A DNA stretch of 17,583 nt. It comes from Microbacteriaceae bacterium. Its GTDB lineage: Bacteria > Actinomycetota > Actinomycetes > Actinomycetales > Microbacteriaceae. Positions 14,465 to 17,583 of the stretch are shown one piece after another (position 1 is the first letter of the stretch; each line of letters opens with the position of its first letter). The DNA lies in the NCBI GenBank assembly GCA_011620705.1, contig WOYR01000098.1, positions 1 to 17,583 on the forward strand. Direction: 5' to 3'. The notes under the pieces are model-generated. The model was not told where the DNA came from and made no database searches. It was given only the letters and a program-made list of their open reading frames with translations. A program made the position numbers and the translations under genes.

Positions 14465-15256
14465 CTATGCCTGGGCGCCGGCAGGCTCAGGGGTGTCGGT
14501 GACGCCGTCCACCAGGAAACGGTCGTAGCCCTCGTCCTCGAGGCGATCGGCCAGTTCGGGGCCGCCCTCCTCGGCGACGCGGCCATCGACGAAGACGTGC
14601 ACGAAGTCGGGCTTGATGTAGCGCAGGATCCGCGTGTAGTGGGTGATCAGCAGGATGCCCAGCCCGGTCGTGCCGTGCGCGCGGTTGACGCCTTCCGACA
14701 CGATCTTGAGGGCGTCGACATCCAGTCCGGAATCGGTCTCGTCGAGCACCGCGAACTTCGGCTTCAGCAGTTCGAGCTGCAGGATCTCGTGGCGCTTCTT
14801 CTCGCCGCCCGAGAACCCCTCGTTGACGTTGCGGGTTGCGAACTCGGCGTCCATGCGGAGGTTCTTCATCGAGTCGCGCACGGTCGTCGCCCAGCCGCGG
14901 ATCGCCGGTGCAGCGCCGTCGATGGACGTCTTGGCGGTGCGCAGGAAGTTGGACACCGTCACCCCCGGGATCTCGACCGGGTACTGCATCGCCAGGAACA
15001 GGCCGGCCCGGGCCCGGGCGTCGACGCTCATCGCCAGCACATCCTCGCCGTCGAGCGTGATCGAACCGCCTTCGACCTTGTAGCGCGGATGCCCGGCGAT
15101 CGTGTACGCCAGCGTCGACTTGCCCGAGCCGTTCGGGCCCATGACGGCATGCACCTCGCCCTCGTTGATGGTGAGGTCGACGCCTTTGAGGATGTGCTTG
15201 GTGCCCTGATCGGTCTCGATGCTGACCTTGAGGCCGGCGATCTTCAGTGTGCTCAT
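14465..15256 (-). CDS. sufC: SUF system ATPase SufC
   Basis: A 263-residue ABC-type ATPase of the SufBCD scaffold. Walker A is GPNGSGKS (40-47), Q-loop Gln91 in LAMQYP, signature FSGGEKKR (148-155), Walker B LDETDSGLD (171-179), and H-loop His206 in LITHYT. The Glu-Thr-Asp-Ser-Gly version of Walker B is typical of SufC. SufC uses ATP to drive shape changes in the SufB-SufD pair during cluster assembly. The start at 15256 is preferred over a longer upstream reading because AGGGAG lies 5 nt upstream; it begins 8 nt after the Rieske stop. The C-terminal PAGAQA tail appears extra. Confidence 0.97.
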   Translation of the reverse strand: MSTLKIAGLKVSIETDQGTKHILKGVDLTINEGEVHAVMGPNGSGKSTLAYTIAGHPRYKVEGGSITLDGEDVLAMSVDARARAGLFLAMQYPVEIPGVTVSNFLRTAKTSIDGAAPAIRGWATTVRDSMKNLRMDAEFATRNVNEGFSGGEKKRHEILQLELLKPKFAVLDETDSGLDVDALKIVSEGVNRAHGTTGLGILLITHYTRILRYIKPDFVHVFVDGRVAEEGGPELADRLEDEGYDRFLVDGVTDTPEPAGAQA

Positions 15257-15264
15257 GACTCTCC

Positions 15265-15591
15265 CTAAACCGCGAGCCTCAGGCTCGGGTCGACGTAGAT
15301 GTCGCCGTCGATGATCTCGACCGCGAAGACGGGAACCGGTATGTAGGCCGGCAGGCTGCGGGGCTGGCCGTCGGCCAGTCCGAAGGCCGAGCCGTGGGCC
15401 CAGCATTCGATGGCGTCCTCTTCGACGAAACCCTCGCTCAACGAGATCTCGCCGTGCGTGCAGGTGTCGCCGAGGGCGTGCACATCGCCCGCGGAGTCGC
15501 GCACGACGGCGATCGCGATCCCGTCGAGCACGACCTTCCTCGCCGAACCCGGTTCGAGCTCGGCCACAGGGAAGACCTTCTGCGCGCTCAT
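15265..15591 (-). CDS. Rieske-type [2Fe-2S] ferredoxin within the SUF operon
   Basis: A 108-residue soluble protein with a complete Rieske motif C44-x-H46-x16-C63-x2-H66 (CTH and CWAH). This is the small ferredoxin form also found as the electron-transfer component of ring-hydroxylating dioxygenases. No oxygenase is nearby. Its place between sufD and sufC and its ATGA overlap with the sufD stop suggest that it supplies electrons, or accepts clusters, during Fe-S assembly; that is inference. Actinobacterial SUF operons are known to carry such a gene. Annotation as a biphenyl or nitrite reductase ferredoxin would be misleading here. Confidence 0.93.
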   Translation of the reverse strand: MSAQKVFPVAELEPGSARKVVLDGIAIAVVRDSAGDVHALGDTCTHGEISLSEGFVEEDAIECWAHGSAFGLADGQPRSLPAYIPVPVFAVEIIDGDIYVDPSLRLAV

Positions 15592-16774
15592 CGCACGGCT
15601 CCCAGCTCGTCCTCGAGGGCGCTCAGCAGTCGCGCCTCCAGCGCGGGCTCGCCGATCTTCTGCACGATCTCGCTGAGGAATCCGAGCACCACCAGGCGGC
15701 GGGCCTCGTCCTCGGTGATCCCCCGCGACTGCAGGTAGAACAGCTGTTCGTCATCGAAGCGGCCGGTCGCACTGGCGTGACCGGCGCCGACGATGTCGCC
15801 GGTCTCGATCTCCAGGTTCGGGATGCTGTCGGCCCGCGTCCCCTCGCTGAGAACGAGGTTGCGGTTCTGCTCGTAGCTGTCGGTGCCGGGCGCGGACGGC
15901 GCGATCAGCACATCGCCGACCCAGACGGTGCGGGCGCCGTCCCCGTTGAGCGCGCCCTTGTAGGTGACCCGGCTGCGCGAGTGGGGGGCATCGTGGTGCA
16001 CGAAGACCCGCTGCTCGAGGTGCTGGCCGGCGTCGGCGAAGTAGACGCCGAACAGCTCGGCCTCCGCCCCCTCCTCGGCCAGGTGGGCCGAGGGGTTCAC
16101 CCGCACGACGCTGCCGCCCAGCGACACCACGAAATGCCGCAGTCGCGCGTTCCGGCCGACGCGGGCGAAATGGCTGGCGAGGTGCAGGGCGCTCCCGTCC
16201 CACTCCTGCAGGCTGACCACGGTGAGCTGCGCGCCCTCCCCGAGCACGATCTCGACGTTCTCGCTCAGCGCGGCGCCGCCCTGGCTGTCCAGCACCACGA
16301 GCCCGCGGCTGTTCGGCGCGGCGGTGACGATCGTGTGCGCGGCGCGCGGGGTGTCCCCGAGCTCGCCGCGCGTGACCGTCATGGCGGTCTCGATCGCACC
16401 GTCGATGCCGATGTGCAGCGCGTGCTCGAAGCTCGTCCAGGCATTCGCCGAGGCGCGCTCCTCGGGGGCGCCCGCCGAGCCGACGCGCGCGTCACTGCGG
16501 GGCAGCCACTCCACGGAGGCGCCTTCGACCTCTGGATACCGGATCGGGTACGGCGAACCGTCGAGCTCCCCGTCGATCAACGAGCGGATGCGGTCGACCG
16601 GGGTCAGCTTCCACTCCGCCTCGAAACCGGTGACCTCGGGGAAGTCGTCGTGCTCGAACGAGCTGAAGCGCTCGGCGCGGCTCTGAACGGGGATGCGAGA
16701 GGGGGAGGCGGCGGGTCCATCGCTGTGCGCACGGATACCCAGGCGCTCTGCAGCGTCTGTTGAGACGACCGCCA

Positions 16775-16775
<1 letters not shown>
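15588..16775 (-). CDS. sufD: Fe-S assembly protein SufD
   Basis: A 395-residue protein of the SufB/SufD family. The core beta-helix region shows HHDAPHSRSRVTYKG at 260-274, and the C-terminal part EQLFYLQSRGITEDEARRLV at 343-362. His333 in AGHASATG aligns with the histidine reported as important at the SufB-SufD interface of E. coli (His360). SufD pairs with SufB and SufC as the scaffold complex. The start is GTG at 16775, sharing one base with the sufB TAG stop; the in-frame alternatives are less well placed. The stop overlaps the Rieske start by 4 bases. The first 35 residues or so are poorly conserved. Confidence 0.95.

Positions 16776-17583
<808 letters not shown>

Noticed and set aside
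13883..15268. Long plus-strand open frame opposite sufT and sufC
   Set aside because: It starts inside bioY and runs antisense to two conserved SUF genes. No recognisable domain.
15265..15591. Dioxygenase or nitrite reductase ferredoxin subunit
   Set aside because: The Rieske motif fits, but no catalytic partner is nearby and the gene is coupled to sufD, so the SUF context is a better guide.

Overview
The window is a stretch of high-GC actinobacterial chromosome. Gene content, the small translationally coupled genes, the TAnnnT start-proximal promoters and several gene adjacencies fit Microbacteriaceae, most likely Microbacterium or a close relative. This assignment rests on recalled family sequences, not on a search. 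Nearly all of it is vertically inherited housekeeping sequence. I see no phage, plasmid, insertion sequence, CRISPR array, rRNA or tRNA. Both window edges cut genes: an alpha/beta hydrolase on the left and sufB on the right.

Layout. (1) 1-2305: a truncated alpha/beta hydrolase diverges from trehalose synthase (treS). (2) 2406-3884: a single uninterrupted frame joins a DnaQ-like DEDDh exonuclease to a C-terminal Nudix hydrolase; it converges on a serine beta-lactamase-family protein (3902-4993). (3) 5049-7387, minus strand: type B ribosomal protein L31 with a structured leader, a lone ABC ATPase ending in a strong nested palindrome, and the GT4 enzyme GlgM (alpha-maltose-1-phosphate synthase, often annotated glgA). 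(4) 7464-9373, plus strand: glgC and serB, divergent from glgM. (5) 9512-11671: a FabG-like reductase diverges from a three-gene operon (DUF3099 membrane protein, small Cys/His protein, SURF1) joined by ATGA overlaps. (6) 11772-14123: an ABC-F ATPase diverges from the biotin transporter bioY. (7) 14120-17583, minus strand: a SUF Fe-S operon read as sufB, sufD, Rieske ferredoxin, sufC, sufT, without sufS or sufU here.

How the genes work together. TreS, GlgC and GlgM belong to the actinobacterial trehalose/maltose-1-phosphate route to alpha-glucan (the GlgE pathway); its maltokinase, GlgE and GlgB are not in the window. The SUF genes form one cluster-assembly machine. SURF1 and its two partners probably act in cytochrome oxidase maturation.

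The most interesting points are the exonuclease-Nudix fusion, six genes with a TAnnnT -10 element exactly 6 nt before the start codon (a leaderless-mRNA signature), large hairpins in two convergent gaps and at the end of the ABC gene, a candidate L31 leader, and strong over-representation of the heptamer GGATGCC/GGCATCC. I found no convincing new multi-gene system.
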